Assembly: GCA_017557535.1 (NCBI GenBank)
Contig: JAFYYM010000012.1
Location: 62,001-126,000 of the forward strand
DNA: 64,000 nucleotides
Reading direction: 5' to 3'
Origin: Bacteroidales bacterium
Lineage (GTDB): Bacteria; Bacteroidota; Bacteroidia; Bacteroidales; UBA932
The translations under genes and the position numbers were made by a program. Positions 33,832 through 42,501 of the stretch are shown in pieces. Position 1 is the first letter of the stretch; each line of letters opens with the position of its first letter. The notes beneath the pieces were generated by a model. The model was not told the origin of the DNA. It ran no database searches and saw only the letters and a program-made list of their open reading frames with translations.

Positions 33832-35271
33832 ATGTTCTCAAAAGATATCTATATCGCCAGAAGAAAGGCTCTGATCGAGAAGATGGCAGCCACCGCTCCT
33901 GAAGGGAAACGCGGTATCGCCTTGTTTGTCGGAAACGTGGAGGCGGCGGCCCAGTACAAGGATAACGCCTACAAATTCAGGCAGGATTCTTCTTGGCTGT
34001 ATTATTTCGGTTTGGACGAGCCCCGCTACGGAGCCGTGATCGATTTGGACAACGGGGAAGAGACAATCTATGCCGATGACGTCGAGATCGGGGATATAAT
34101 CTGGATGGGTCCCCAGCCATCAGTGGCATCCAAGGCGGCTGAGGTCGGTGTCGGGAAATCAGCATCCTATGGAGCTTTGAGCGTGGCTGTCACGAAGGCC
34201 TTGGCCACAGGCAGGAATATTCATTTCCTCCCGCCGTCGAGATATTACAACACCATGAAACTGGCCTCCCTGACAGGGATTCCGGAGGAGCTTGTCGGAA
34301 AGGTGGCCCCGATAGCCGAGGATGGCGGACGTCACGCTTCCGAGGAACTTGTCAAGGCGGTGATCTCGATGAGACTTGTCAAGGAACCATGTGAGATTGA
34401 GCAACTTGACGATGCCGGAGCTCTTGGACAGGAGATGCACTCCATCGGTAGGGACAACATAAAGATCGGGATAGTTGAGCAGGATATAGTCGGAAAGATG
34501 GAGGGGCTGGTGCTCCAGAAAGGATGGGGTGTCTCCTTCCCGACCATCTTGACGCAGCATGGAGAAACCCTTCACAACCACCTCCACGACAAGATAGTGG
34601 AGCCGGGCAAACTGATGGTCATCGACGCCGGAGCCGAGAACAACATGCACTATGCCTCCGACTTCACGAGGACTTATCCGACCTCAGGGAGATTCACCAC
34701 GAAACAAAGGGAGATTTACCAGATAGTCTGCGACTGCAACGAGCTGGCTTTCAGCTTGACAAAGCCGGGTGTCGCCTACAGGGATGTCCACCTCGCCACC
34801 GCGCGGAAGATGCTTGAGGGACTAAGCGCCCTAGGCCTAGTGAAGGGAGACCTCGACACCATGGTCGCCGAGGGCATCGCCGGCTTGTTCCAACCCCACG
34901 GCCTTGGCCATAATATGGGTCTGGATGTCCACGATATGGAGGATCTCGGTGAGAACCTCGTGGGCTACGATCCGGATCAGAAGCGCGCCAACCAGCTAGG
35001 CCTCGGAAGCCTTCGAATGGCACGCAAACTTGTCCCTGGCAATGTCATCACCGATGAGCCGGGAATATACTTCATCCCCGCTCTTATCGAGAAGTGGAAG
35101 ACGGAGGGAACAGGGAAAGGATTCGTCAATTTCGCCAAGCTGGAGTCCTATTACGACTTCGGCGGCATCCGCCTGGAGGACGATGTCCTGGTGACCGAAG
35201 ATGGAGCGAGGCGTACCGGACCTAACCGACTGCCTATCCAGCCTGACGACGTGGAATCGGCGATGTCGTGA
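33832..35271 (+). CDS. pepP: Xaa-Pro aminopeptidase (M24B)
   Basis: A 479-aa cytoplasmic metallopeptidase that removes an N-terminal residue preceding proline. The N-terminal AMP_N domain (about 1-150) is followed by the pita-bread catalytic domain. Metal ligands are visible: D in MVIDAGAENN and D in YASDFTRTYP, H in QPHGLGHNMGLDVHDMED, E in DEPGIYF and E in GIRLEDDVLV. The length is standard for the AMP_N-containing subgroup. Its stop overlaps the next start (TGATG at 35269-35273), coupling it to DUF456 and a flavoprotein dehydrogenase. Confidence 0.93.
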   Translation: MFSKDIYIARRKALIEKMAATAPEGKRGIALFVGNVEAAAQYKDNAYKFRQDSSWLYYFGLDEPRYGAVIDLDNGEETIYADDVEIGDIIWMGPQPSVASKAAEVGVGKSASYGALSVAVTKALATGRNIHFLPPSRYYNTMKLASLTGIPEELVGKVAPIAEDGGRHASEELVKAVISMRLVKEPCEIEQLDDAGALGQEMHSIGRDNIKIGIVEQDIVGKMEGLVLQKGWGVSFPTILTQHGETLHNHLHDKIVEPGKLMVIDAGAENNMHYASDFTRTYPTSGRFTTKQREIYQIVCDCNELAFSLTKPGVAYRDVHLATARKMLEGLSALGLVKGDLDTMVAEGIAGLFQPHGLGHNMGLDVHDMEDLGENLVGYDPDQKRANQLGLGSLRMARKLVPGNVITDEPGIYFIPALIEKWKTEGTGKGFVNFAKLESYYDFGGIRLEDDVLVTEDGARRTGPNRLPIQPDDVESAMS

Positions 35272-35765
35272 TGTCGGTAGTCATCATCATATTGGCCGTG
35301 CTGGCCGGAATCATCGGGATCGCCGGGAGCATTCTCCCAGGCCTTCCCGGACCTCCGATCAGCTGGGCCGGACTGCTTATCCTTTACCTCTGGGGCAATG
35401 GAACCAACGGAGCCGGCGACCCGATATCCACTAAGTTCCTCCTGATCTGGCTGGCCATCACGATTGTGGTTTGCATCGTTGACTATGTGGTCCCGGCTTA
35501 TTTCACCAGGATCACAGGAGGCAGCAAAGCGGCCGGACGAGGCGCCATAATCGGACTTATTGTCGGGATGTTCGTGCCTCCGGTGGGAATAATCCTGGGG
35601 ACACTCGGAGGAGCTTTCCTGGCCGAGTTCCTGGTGTCCAGGAAAGACGGATGGGAGTCTTCAAAATCAGCCATAGGGGCCCTTTTGGGCTTCTTTTTCG
35701 GCACCGGAATCAAGCTTATAGCCAGCGGTTTGATGATGTACTACATAATAGTATTCATCAGATGA
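35271..35765 (+). CDS. DUF456-family membrane protein
   Basis: A 164-aa membrane protein with glycine-rich helices: VIIILAVLAGIIGIAGSILPGLPGPPISW, the typical DUF456 opening with the PGLPGPP turn, then three or four more hydrophobic spans (RGAIIGLIVGMFVPPVGIILG, SAIGALLGFFFGTGIKL). The family function is unknown; the repeated Gly motifs suggest close helix packing. The ATG at 35271 shares a base with the pepP stop, and its own stop overlaps the next gene (ATGA), so translation is coupled at both ends. Confidence 0.82.
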   Translation: MSVVIIILAVLAGIIGIAGSILPGLPGPPISWAGLLILYLWGNGTNGAGDPISTKFLLIWLAITIVVCIVDYVVPAYFTRITGGSKAAGRGAIIGLIVGMFVPPVGIILGTLGGAFLAEFLVSRKDGWESSKSAIGALLGFFFGTGIKLIASGLMMYYIIVFIR

Positions 35766-38608
35766 GTGACACAAGGCATCAGGCTTTCCTATCCGAGCTC
35801 AAGGGTATCCTCCCGAAAGACAGCATCTACACTGACGATTTGAGATGTCTCTCCTGGGGAACGGACGCCGGTTTTTACAGACTCATCCCAAAGATTGTCA
35901 TCCGCTCCGGGAATGAGGAGCAAGTGTCAAAAGTCTTGTCACTGGCCAGCCGCATGAAGGTGCCGGTCACTTTCAGGGCAGCCGGGACAAGCCTCTCAGG
36001 CCAAGCCATAAGCGACTCTGTCCTTCTTGTGGCCGGGAAGAATTGGGAGAGATTCAACGTGGATCCGGACAGCGGAAACGTGACTCTGGAGCCGGGAATA
36101 GTCGGAGCCAGGGTGAACGCCATCCTCAAACCATACGGACGTGAATTCGGACCGGATCCGGCTTCAATCGGATCATGTATGGTGGGCGGAATCGTGATGA
36201 ACAACGCCTCCGGAATGAGTTGCGGCACACACGCCAACTCGGACAAGATGATGATCTCGGCCAGGATGGTTCTTCCTGACGGGACTGTCCTCGACACCGG
36301 TGATGAGGATTCTAAGGCCGCTTTCCGCGCCAGCCACCCGGAGTTTCTCAAGGCGATAGCGGATCTCCACCAAGAAGTCATTTCCAACCAGCGACTTACA
36401 GACAGGATAAAGCATAAGTATTCCATTAAGAATGTCACTGGGCTCAACCTGCTTCCACTCGTGACTTTCGACGACCCGTTCGACATCATGGCCCACTTGC
36501 TTGTGGGATCGGAAGGAACACTGGCTTTCTTGAGCCGGGTCACGATGAGGACTCTTCCGCTCACCCCATTCAAGGCCAGCGCCATGATATATTTCGGATC
36601 GATAAAAGAGGCCGCTGAGGCAGTCGTGGCGATGAAACGGGACGGAGGAACTATCATACGGGCCGCTGAATTGCTCGACAAGAGATCGCTGATGTCGGTC
36701 TTGGATCCGATGCTGGAAAAGTACCCGGACAAAGACCTCACAGCCGTGCTGACCGAGACCACTGGATCTTCCCCGGAAGAACTGGAGTCGAATATCTCAT
36801 CGATAGTCTCTTCATTGGAAGGATTCGGGGTGTTGTCCGCTTCGGGACAGCCTGAGTTCACGAGCGATCCGGAGACTTACTCTAAATACTGGGCGATCCG
36901 TTCCGGAATATTCCCATCCGTCGGAGGCATGAGGCGCCAAGGCACTACTTGCCTCATCGAAGATGTGGCATTTCACATCGAGGACCTTCCAGAAGCGACA
37001 GTGGATCTGTCCAACCTATTGGACAAGCATGGATATGACGACTCCTGCATCTACGGTCATGCCCTTGAGGGTAACTTCCACTTCATCATCAACCAGTCCT
37101 TTGACTCCGAGGCCGAGGTTAGACGGTACGAGGAGATGATCCGGGATGTGGCGGGAATAGTTGTCGGGAAATATGACGGCTCCTTGAAAGCCGAGCATGG
37201 GACCGGCCGTAACATGGCTCCTTTCGTGGAATACGAATGGGGGTCTGAGGCCTTCAAGGTCATGGAAAGGATTAAGGAAATCTTTGACCCTGAGGGGATT
37301 CTCAATCCTGGCGTGATATTCAACAAAGATCCCGGATGCTTTCTTAAGGATTTCAAGCCGCTGCCTGTCCTGCCATATGGAGAGAAGATAAACAAGTGCA
37401 TCGAATGTGGATTCTGCGAGGTTAATTGCGTTTCGTGTGGCCTCACCCTGTCTTCGAGGACCAGGATAGTCGCCCGAAGGGAAATCGCCAGGCTGGAGGC
37501 GGATCCACTGAAGTCCGAGGCCGACAGGGAACGTCTCGCGAGACTTCTCAAGGAGTATTCCTATCTGGGAGATGAGACTTGCGCTGCGGACGGGCTCTGC
37601 TCGATGTCTTGCCCTATGGGTATCGATGTCAGCGACATGACTCACTTGATCCGTGAGGAGAAAACACCCCAGGGGTCTTTCAAAAGAAGGGTCTGGTCAC
37701 TAGCCGCTGATCATTTCCCGATCGTGAAAACCGGTGTCAGAACCGCCTTGGGGCTGGCTTCGGCCGGAGACGCCATCCTCGGAGACAAAGCCATGTCTTC
37801 CATAGGTAAAGGGCTCCACAAAGGCCTGGGACTCCCGCTTTGGACTCCTTCAACCCCGAAACCCTTCTCCCCTTCAAGTCATCCTAAGCGAAGCGAAGGA
37901 TCCTTCAAAGTAGTGTATTTCCCTTCTTGCCTCAACCAGATGATGGGGCTGCCCCGACACGGGAGCGTGGCAGAAAAGCCGCTGGCGGAAGAGATGGTCT
38001 CCCTTCTGGACAAAGCGGGCTACGAGGTGATATTCCCGGAGAAAATGGAAAAGCTTTGCTGCGGGATGATGTGGGAAAGCAAAGGCATGGTCGATATTGC
38101 CGACAAAAAAACCAAGGAGCTGGAAGAAGCTCTCCTGAAGGCGTCTGAGAACGGCAGATGGCCTGTCCTATGCGACCAGAGCCCATGCCTTCACAGGATG
38201 AGGAAGAACATACGGTCGCTGAGACTTTACGAGCCCGCTGAGTTCATAATGACATTCCTCAAAGACCGTTTGGTTTTCCATCCGGACGACACTCCGGTGG
38301 CTGTCCATGTCACTTGCTCCACCAAGTTGATGGGGCTTTCGGGCACGATCATATCCCTGGCCAAAATGTGCTCGACAAATGTGATTGTGCCTGAGGAAGT
38401 CGGCTGCTGCGGATTCGCCGGTGACAAGGGCATGACTCACCCTGAGTTGAACGCATGGGCTCTACGTAAACTCAAAGACAGAGTGAAGGGTGCCAAAGCG
38501 GGGTATTCCAACTCCCGCACTTGCGAGATCGGTCTGTCCGGACACTCGGGAATCCCATATATGTCAATAGCGTATCTCGTTGATTCCCACACGACTGCAG
38601 GTGAATAA
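35762..38608 (+). CDS. FAD-linked oxidase fused to Fe-S/CCG reductase domains (Dld/YdiJ-type)
   Basis: A 948-aa flavo-iron-sulfur dehydrogenase. Residues about 30-460 are an FAD-binding GlcD-like oxidase (VTFRAAGTSLSGQAISD, GREFGPDPASIGSCMVGGIV, LVGSEGTLAFL, HALEGNFHFI). Two 4Fe-4S clusters follow: KCIECGFCEVNC near 545 and CAADGLCSMSCP near 610. The C-terminal heterodisulfide-reductase-type domain has CCG motifs (KLCCGMMW, GCCGFAGDKG). Relatives oxidise D-2-hydroxy acids (D-lactate, D-2-hydroxyglutarate) and pass electrons to the respiratory chain. A linker at residues about 706-714 (HPKRSEGS) comes from a short genomic repeat. Start ATG at 35762 overlaps the DUF456 stop. Confidence 0.9.
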   Translation: MSDTRHQAFLSELKGILPKDSIYTDDLRCLSWGTDAGFYRLIPKIVIRSGNEEQVSKVLSLASRMKVPVTFRAAGTSLSGQAISDSVLLVAGKNWERFNVDPDSGNVTLEPGIVGARVNAILKPYGREFGPDPASIGSCMVGGIVMNNASGMSCGTHANSDKMMISARMVLPDGTVLDTGDEDSKAAFRASHPEFLKAIADLHQEVISNQRLTDRIKHKYSIKNVTGLNLLPLVTFDDPFDIMAHLLVGSEGTLAFLSRVTMRTLPLTPFKASAMIYFGSIKEAAEAVVAMKRDGGTIIRAAELLDKRSLMSVLDPMLEKYPDKDLTAVLTETTGSSPEELESNISSIVSSLEGFGVLSASGQPEFTSDPETYSKYWAIRSGIFPSVGGMRRQGTTCLIEDVAFHIEDLPEATVDLSNLLDKHGYDDSCIYGHALEGNFHFIINQSFDSEAEVRRYEEMIRDVAGIVVGKYDGSLKAEHGTGRNMAPFVEYEWGSEAFKVMERIKEIFDPEGILNPGVIFNKDPGCFLKDFKPLPVLPYGEKINKCIECGFCEVNCVSCGLTLSSRTRIVARREIARLEADPLKSEADRERLARLLKEYSYLGDETCAADGLCSMSCPMGIDVSDMTHLIREEKTPQGSFKRRVWSLAADHFPIVKTGVRTALGLASAGDAILGDKAMSSIGKGLHKGLGLPLWTPSTPKPFSPSSHPKRSEGSFKVVYFPSCLNQMMGLPRHGSVAEKPLAEEMVSLLDKAGYEVIFPEKMEKLCCGMMWESKGMVDIADKKTKELEEALLKASENGRWPVLCDQSPCLHRMRKNIRSLRLYEPAEFIMTFLKDRLVFHPDDTPVAVHVTCSTKLMGLSGTIISLAKMCSTNVIVPEEVGCCGFAGDKGMTHPELNAWALRKLKDRVKGAKAGYSNSRTCEIGLSGHSGIPYMSIAYLVDSHTTAGE
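37878..37903 (+). repeat. AGCGAAGCGAAGGATCC repeat in the FAD-FeS gene
   Basis: 26 bp matching the reverse strand of 45738-45763 at 22 positions. It is the kind of short repeat commonly scattered in Bacteroidetes genomes, here translated as SHPKRSEGS in an interdomain linker. Confidence 0.8.
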
Positions 38609-38642
38609 ATAATAGATAATTGTTTTTTATTGATAATATCCC

Positions 38643-38650
38643 TAAATTTA
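38643..38650 (+). promoter_or_regulatory. Weak -7 box before the cytochrome-SUMF1 gene
   Basis: TAAATTTA differs from TAnnTTTG at the last base and lies 22 nt before the ATG at 38673, in an AT-rich gap after the previous operon. Confidence 0.35.
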
Positions 38651-38672
38651 TTGGATTTTAGGAAAACGCGTA

Positions 38673-40211
38673 ATGGCGGGAGGCAAAGGAAAATACTGGA
38701 TAATCGGTCTGATCGGTTTATTGATCGGAGTCATCATCATGTCGCTGTTTGACACGGCGATGAACAAGACTTCGACCAATGAGTATTGCATGAGTTGCCA
38801 TACCCATGAGCAAGCCGATCTTGACTGGAAGAAATCCCCCCATTACCTCAGCCACAGTGGAGTGATGACCGACTGTGCGGCCTGCCACCTTCCCCCTAAA
38901 GAGGACGGCCTCCTGAAATACTATATGACCAAGTCGAAAATGGGTGCAAAGGACATTTGGGCCAAATGGACCAAAGACACCGACAAGATCGACTGGGAGT
39001 CAAAAAGATCCCTGGAGAACGCCCGCAAGATCGTCTACAATTCCTCATGCGAGAAGTGTCACGTCAACCTCTTCCCGGAAGGCATCACCGATGATGGAAT
39101 CATCGCTCACCTCCACTACGAGGAGAATGTGAAAAAGCTCGGGCTTGACTGCGTAAGCTGCCATCTGGATGTCGGCCATTACATGCCGGGATATGAGCAT
39201 AAACGTCTGGAAGGCAAGGTTATAGAAGCCGATAATGGCCCTGTATACGAGACCCTCACGAGCGTGGATTCATTCTCCGACTTCACGGAGACCGTCCCCG
39301 GGACTAAAGCCGCGATCCGGATGATCGCCGTCCCTGGAGGAGAATTCACCATGGGAAGTCCGGATAAGGAACCGTTCAGGGATTCTGACGAGGGACCGCA
39401 AAAGAAGGTCAAGATCTCACCGTTCTTCATGGGTGAGGTCGAGGTGACCTGGAGGCAGTACTGGGCATTCTACAACGAGACCATGTCTGAGGGGCGCACC
39501 CCTCCTGAGACAATATACGCCAACAACAACCGTCCAGACGTGGACGCCATAAGCGGCCCCACGCCTCCTTTCGGTTTCCCGGATCAAGGCTGGGGAATGG
39601 GAGACAGGCCGGCCATCACGATGACCCACTATGCGGCCTCCACATTCTGCCAGTGGCTTTCCCTCAAGACAGGACGCCATTATCGCCTGCCTACGGAAGC
39701 CGAATGGGAATATGCCGCGAGGGGTGGCACAGAGACACCTTACTTCTTCGAGGGTAATCCTAAGAAGTATTCCGGACAAGGTTTCTGGAACAAACTCAAG
39801 GGAGCTGACACCACTATGATCGGCCGCTACATCGTCTATTCCGGAAACAGTACCGGAAAGACCCAGGAACCCTCGCAGATGCTTGCTAACCCGTTCGGGC
39901 TCAAGAATATGCTTGGTAACGTGATGGAGTATTGCTCGGATTGGTACGCCGCTGACGCCTATTCGAAGATGGCTGACGGGGTGGTTGATCCAAAGGGTCC
40001 CGCAAGTGGTGAGGAACATGTTGTTCGAGGAGGCAATTACGCGGATGACGCTTCGTTGGTCCGTTGCTCCAGCAGGGACCATACCGAGCATGACAAATGG
40101 CTGAAGACAGACCCGCAGAATCCCAAGAGCATCTGGTGGTACTCCGACATAAAGGGTATCGGATTCAGGGTGGTCTGCGATGTACCTGACAATATTGACA
40201 CAAACAAATAA
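38673..40211 (+). CDS. NapC/NrfH-type tetraheme cytochrome c fused to a SUMF1-like domain
   Basis: A 512-aa membrane-anchored periplasmic protein. Residues 8-26 form one membrane helix; four heme motifs follow: CMSCH (39-43), CAACH (68-72), CEKCH (126-130) and CVSCH (160-164), the pattern of NapC/NrfH quinol dehydrogenases. From about residue 215 there is a formylglycine-generating-enzyme/SUMF1-like domain: IAVPGGEFTMGSPDKEPF, GEVEVTWRQYW, YRLPTEAEWEYAARGG, VVRGGNYADDASLVRC. Only one Cys (C465) of the pair needed for formylglycine formation is in place, so it is probably not a sulfatase activator. It heads an operon with a Tat-exported Gfo/Idh/MocA oxidoreductase 13 nt downstream. A role as electron acceptor for that enzyme is inferred. 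Confidence 0.9.
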   Translation: MAGGKGKYWIIGLIGLLIGVIIMSLFDTAMNKTSTNEYCMSCHTHEQADLDWKKSPHYLSHSGVMTDCAACHLPPKEDGLLKYYMTKSKMGAKDIWAKWTKDTDKIDWESKRSLENARKIVYNSSCEKCHVNLFPEGITDDGIIAHLHYEENVKKLGLDCVSCHLDVGHYMPGYEHKRLEGKVIEADNGPVYETLTSVDSFSDFTETVPGTKAAIRMIAVPGGEFTMGSPDKEPFRDSDEGPQKKVKISPFFMGEVEVTWRQYWAFYNETMSEGRTPPETIYANNNRPDVDAISGPTPPFGFPDQGWGMGDRPAITMTHYAASTFCQWLSLKTGRHYRLPTEAEWEYAARGGTETPYFFEGNPKKYSGQGFWNKLKGADTTMIGRYIVYSGNSTGKTQEPSQMLANPFGLKNMLGNVMEYCSDWYAADAYSKMADGVVDPKGPASGEEHVVRGGNYADDASLVRCSSRDHTEHDKWLKTDPQNPKSIWWYSDIKGIGFRVVCDVPDNIDTNK

Positions 40212-40224
40212 ACACACTAGAATC

Positions 40225-41583
40225 ATGAGCGACAACAAAATGGACAGAAGATCCTTCTTGGGCGCCAGCGCCAAGATAGGTGTTGTAGGAATGGTCGGTG
40301 GTAGCGCTTTGCTAGCCTCCTGTTCCGGCAAGAAAGAACCGAAAATCGTTCCCCTCAGGCAGCCAGACGAGTATTACGTCCCGGAACTCCCTGACAAAGC
40401 CATTGAAGGCAAGGAGCTTAAGGTAGGTGTCATCGGCTGCGGCGGACGTGGCTCAGGTGCCATCATGAACCTCCTCGACGCGGCGGACGGCATCACCGTC
40501 ACCGCTCTCGGCGACACATTCATCGACCGTCTCTCCGGCTTGAAGGAAAAGCTGAAGGAGAGGGATCAGATTGTTCCCGACGACCACTGCTTCATCGGTT
40601 TCGACGCTTATAAGAAGGTCATCGACTCTGGTGTGGATATGGTCATCTGCACAACTCCCCCGAATTTCCGTCCTGTCCATTTCCAGTATGCCACCGAGAA
40701 GGGTGTCCACTCGTTCCTCGAGAAGCCGATCGCGGTCGACGCGAAGGGTTACCGCCAGATTATGGCGACCGCGAAGCAGGCTGAGGCCAAGGGTCTGAGC
40801 GTTGTCTGCGGTACTCAGAGGCACCACCAGCGTCCCTATGTGGAGGCTTTCCAGAAGATTCAGGAAGGTATGATCGGTGAGATCACTGGAGGTAATGTCT
40901 ATTGGAATGGTGGTATGCTCTGGTACAAGGAGCGTCAGAAAGGCTGGACCGATATGGAATGGATGATCCGCGACTGGGTCAACTGGGAGTGGCTCTCCGG
41001 CGACCACATCGTCGAGCAGCACGTCCACAACATTGACGTCTTCAACTGGATGAACGGCTACAAGCACCCCATCAAGGCCACCGGTTTCGGAAGCCGCCAG
41101 CGCAGGGTCACCGGAGACCAGTTCGATAACTTCAGCATCGATTTCGAATATGAGAACGGTGTCCACCTCCACAGCATGTGCCGCCAGATAGATGGCTGCT
41201 CCAACAATGTCAGTGAGGAGGTTCACGGAACAAAGGGTTACTGGAAGTCTGCCGATGAGACCATCTACGACCTCCAGGGCAATGTCCTTTGGAAATTCGA
41301 CGGTGAAGCGTCCAAGGCTCAGTTCAGCCAGGACAACCCGTATGTCCTTGAGCATGTTGACTGGGTCAACCACATCCGCAAGGGAACGGCTCACGTTGAG
41401 GCCGGAGAGTGCGGAATGTCAAGTCTCTGCGGAGTCATGGGTCGTGAGGCCGCCTACACCGGCCAGACCGTCGAGTGGGATGCTATCAGCGCCGCCGAGC
41501 TCGACCTTATGCCCGAGAAACTCGAGATGGGTAAGATGGATATGAGCATCTACAAGGTACACGTGCCTGGAACCGGGAAATAG
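40225..41583 (+). CDS. Tat-exported Gfo/Idh/MocA oxidoreductase
   Basis: A 452-aa NAD(P)-type sugar oxidoreductase with twin-arginine signal DRRSFLGASAKIG and lipobox-like LLASCSG. The Rossmann fold starts KVGVIGCGGRGSGAIMN; the catalytic Lys region reads FLEKPIAVD and the C-terminal half contains WNGGMLWYKERQKGWTDMEW and the HIVEQHVHNIDVFNWM helix with the conserved His. In this group the cofactor is usually bound tightly, which would allow periplasmic action, and Tat export of the folded holoenzyme fits. Relatives oxidise C3 of glycosides in the redox cleavage route. It lies between the cytochrome fusion (13 nt) and the isomerase (6 nt). An ATG at 40240 is an alternative start. Confidence 0.92.
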   Translation: MSDNKMDRRSFLGASAKIGVVGMVGGSALLASCSGKKEPKIVPLRQPDEYYVPELPDKAIEGKELKVGVIGCGGRGSGAIMNLLDAADGITVTALGDTFIDRLSGLKEKLKERDQIVPDDHCFIGFDAYKKVIDSGVDMVICTTPPNFRPVHFQYATEKGVHSFLEKPIAVDAKGYRQIMATAKQAEAKGLSVVCGTQRHHQRPYVEAFQKIQEGMIGEITGGNVYWNGGMLWYKERQKGWTDMEWMIRDWVNWEWLSGDHIVEQHVHNIDVFNWMNGYKHPIKATGFGSRQRRVTGDQFDNFSIDFEYENGVHLHSMCRQIDGCSNNVSEEVHGTKGYWKSADETIYDLQGNVLWKFDGEASKAQFSQDNPYVLEHVDWVNHIRKGTAHVEAGECGMSSLCGVMGREAAYTGQTVEWDAISAAELDLMPEKLEMGKMDMSIYKVHVPGTGK

Positions 41584-41589
41584 TGAACT

Positions 41590-42501
41590 ATGGATAGAAG
41601 ATCATTCCTTAAGACATCAGCGATGGGTGGCGCCGCTGTAGCGGCGACATCCATTATCCCCGCTTGCGCCACTTCATCGTCAAAGTGTGGGAAGAAATCC
41701 AACGACGTGGCCCTCAATATCTCCTTCCAGGAGGGTATAGCCCCCGGGGAGACACTCGCCGAGAAACTCGACTTTATGGAGAGCCTTGGTGTGGTTGGTT
41801 TCGAGCCTGGCGGACGTGGACTTAAAGGCCGCGTGAAGGAAATCCAGGATGCCCTGAATGGCAGAAACATCAAAGTATCAGCCATCTGCGCCGGTTTTGG
41901 CGGGTTCATTCTCGCCGAGGATCCGGCAGTGAAGAATGAGTTCGACACCACCATGCGCGAGATTGTCGAGGCCGCTGGTGAGCTCGGTTCCACCGGTGTA
42001 ATCATGGTTCCCGCTTTCAATGGCCAGAAACCTTGCTTGCCCCACACCCAGGAGACCCGCGACTATCTATGCGAGGAGCTTCACAAGCTCGGCGAATTCG
42101 CCAAGAGCTGCGGCACGACCGTCATCCTTGAGCCCCTCAACCGCAAGGAGTGCTTCTACCTGAGGCTCGTGGCTGACGCGGCGGCGATCGCCCGTGACGC
42201 CAACAGTGATGGTGTGAAGGTGATGGGTGACTTCTGGCACATGCAGGAGGAGACCTCCGATTACGGCGCCTTCATGTCAGCCGGCAAGCAGTATCTCCAG
42301 CACGTCCATATGGCCAGCCGCGGCAATCGCAAGATGCCCGGTGAGAACGGCGAGGTGGACAACTATGTGGATGGATTCCGCGCCCTCAAAGAGATCGGCT
42401 ACGACAAGTACGTCAGCTTTGAGTGCGGTTGCGGAGGCGACAGGGCTACCCTTGTCACCGCCGCCGTCAACCTGCTCCGCGCGCAGTGGGAAGAGGCTTA
42501 G
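41590..42501 (+). CDS. Tat-exported AP-endonuclease-2-like sugar isomerase/epimerase
   Basis: A 303-aa TIM-barrel protein with Tat signal MDRRSFLKTSAMGG and Cys at about residue 26 (IPACATS). The barrel matches the xylose-isomerase-like/AP endonuclease family 2: LGVVGFEPGG, KVSAICAGFGGF, TGVIMVPAFNG, TTVILEPLNRKECFYL (metal Glu), VKVMGDFWHMQEE (Asp and His ligands), QHVHMAS, YVSFECGCGGD (last Glu). In the C3-oxidation route such proteins act on 3-keto-glycosides as isomerase or lyase. It starts 6 nt after the Gfo/Idh/MocA gene. The TAG stop shares bases 42499-42500 with the convergent peptidase stop. Confidence 0.9.
   Translation: MDRRSFLKTSAMGGAAVAATSIIPACATSSSKCGKKSNDVALNISFQEGIAPGETLAEKLDFMESLGVVGFEPGGRGLKGRVKEIQDALNGRNIKVSAICAGFGGFILAEDPAVKNEFDTTMREIVEAAGELGSTGVIMVPAFNGQKPCLPHTQETRDYLCEELHKLGEFAKSCGTTVILEPLNRKECFYLRLVADAAAIARDANSDGVKVMGDFWHMQEETSDYGAFMSAGKQYLQHVHMASRGNRKMPGENGEVDNYVDGFRALKEIGYDKYVSFECGCGGDRATLVTAAVNLLRAQWEEA

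Noticed and set aside
38673..40211. Functional formylglycine-generating (sulfatase-activating) enzyme
   Set aside because: The fold motifs are there but only one of the two catalytic Cys is seen (C465), no sulfatase gene is in the window, and the heme domain points to electron transfer.
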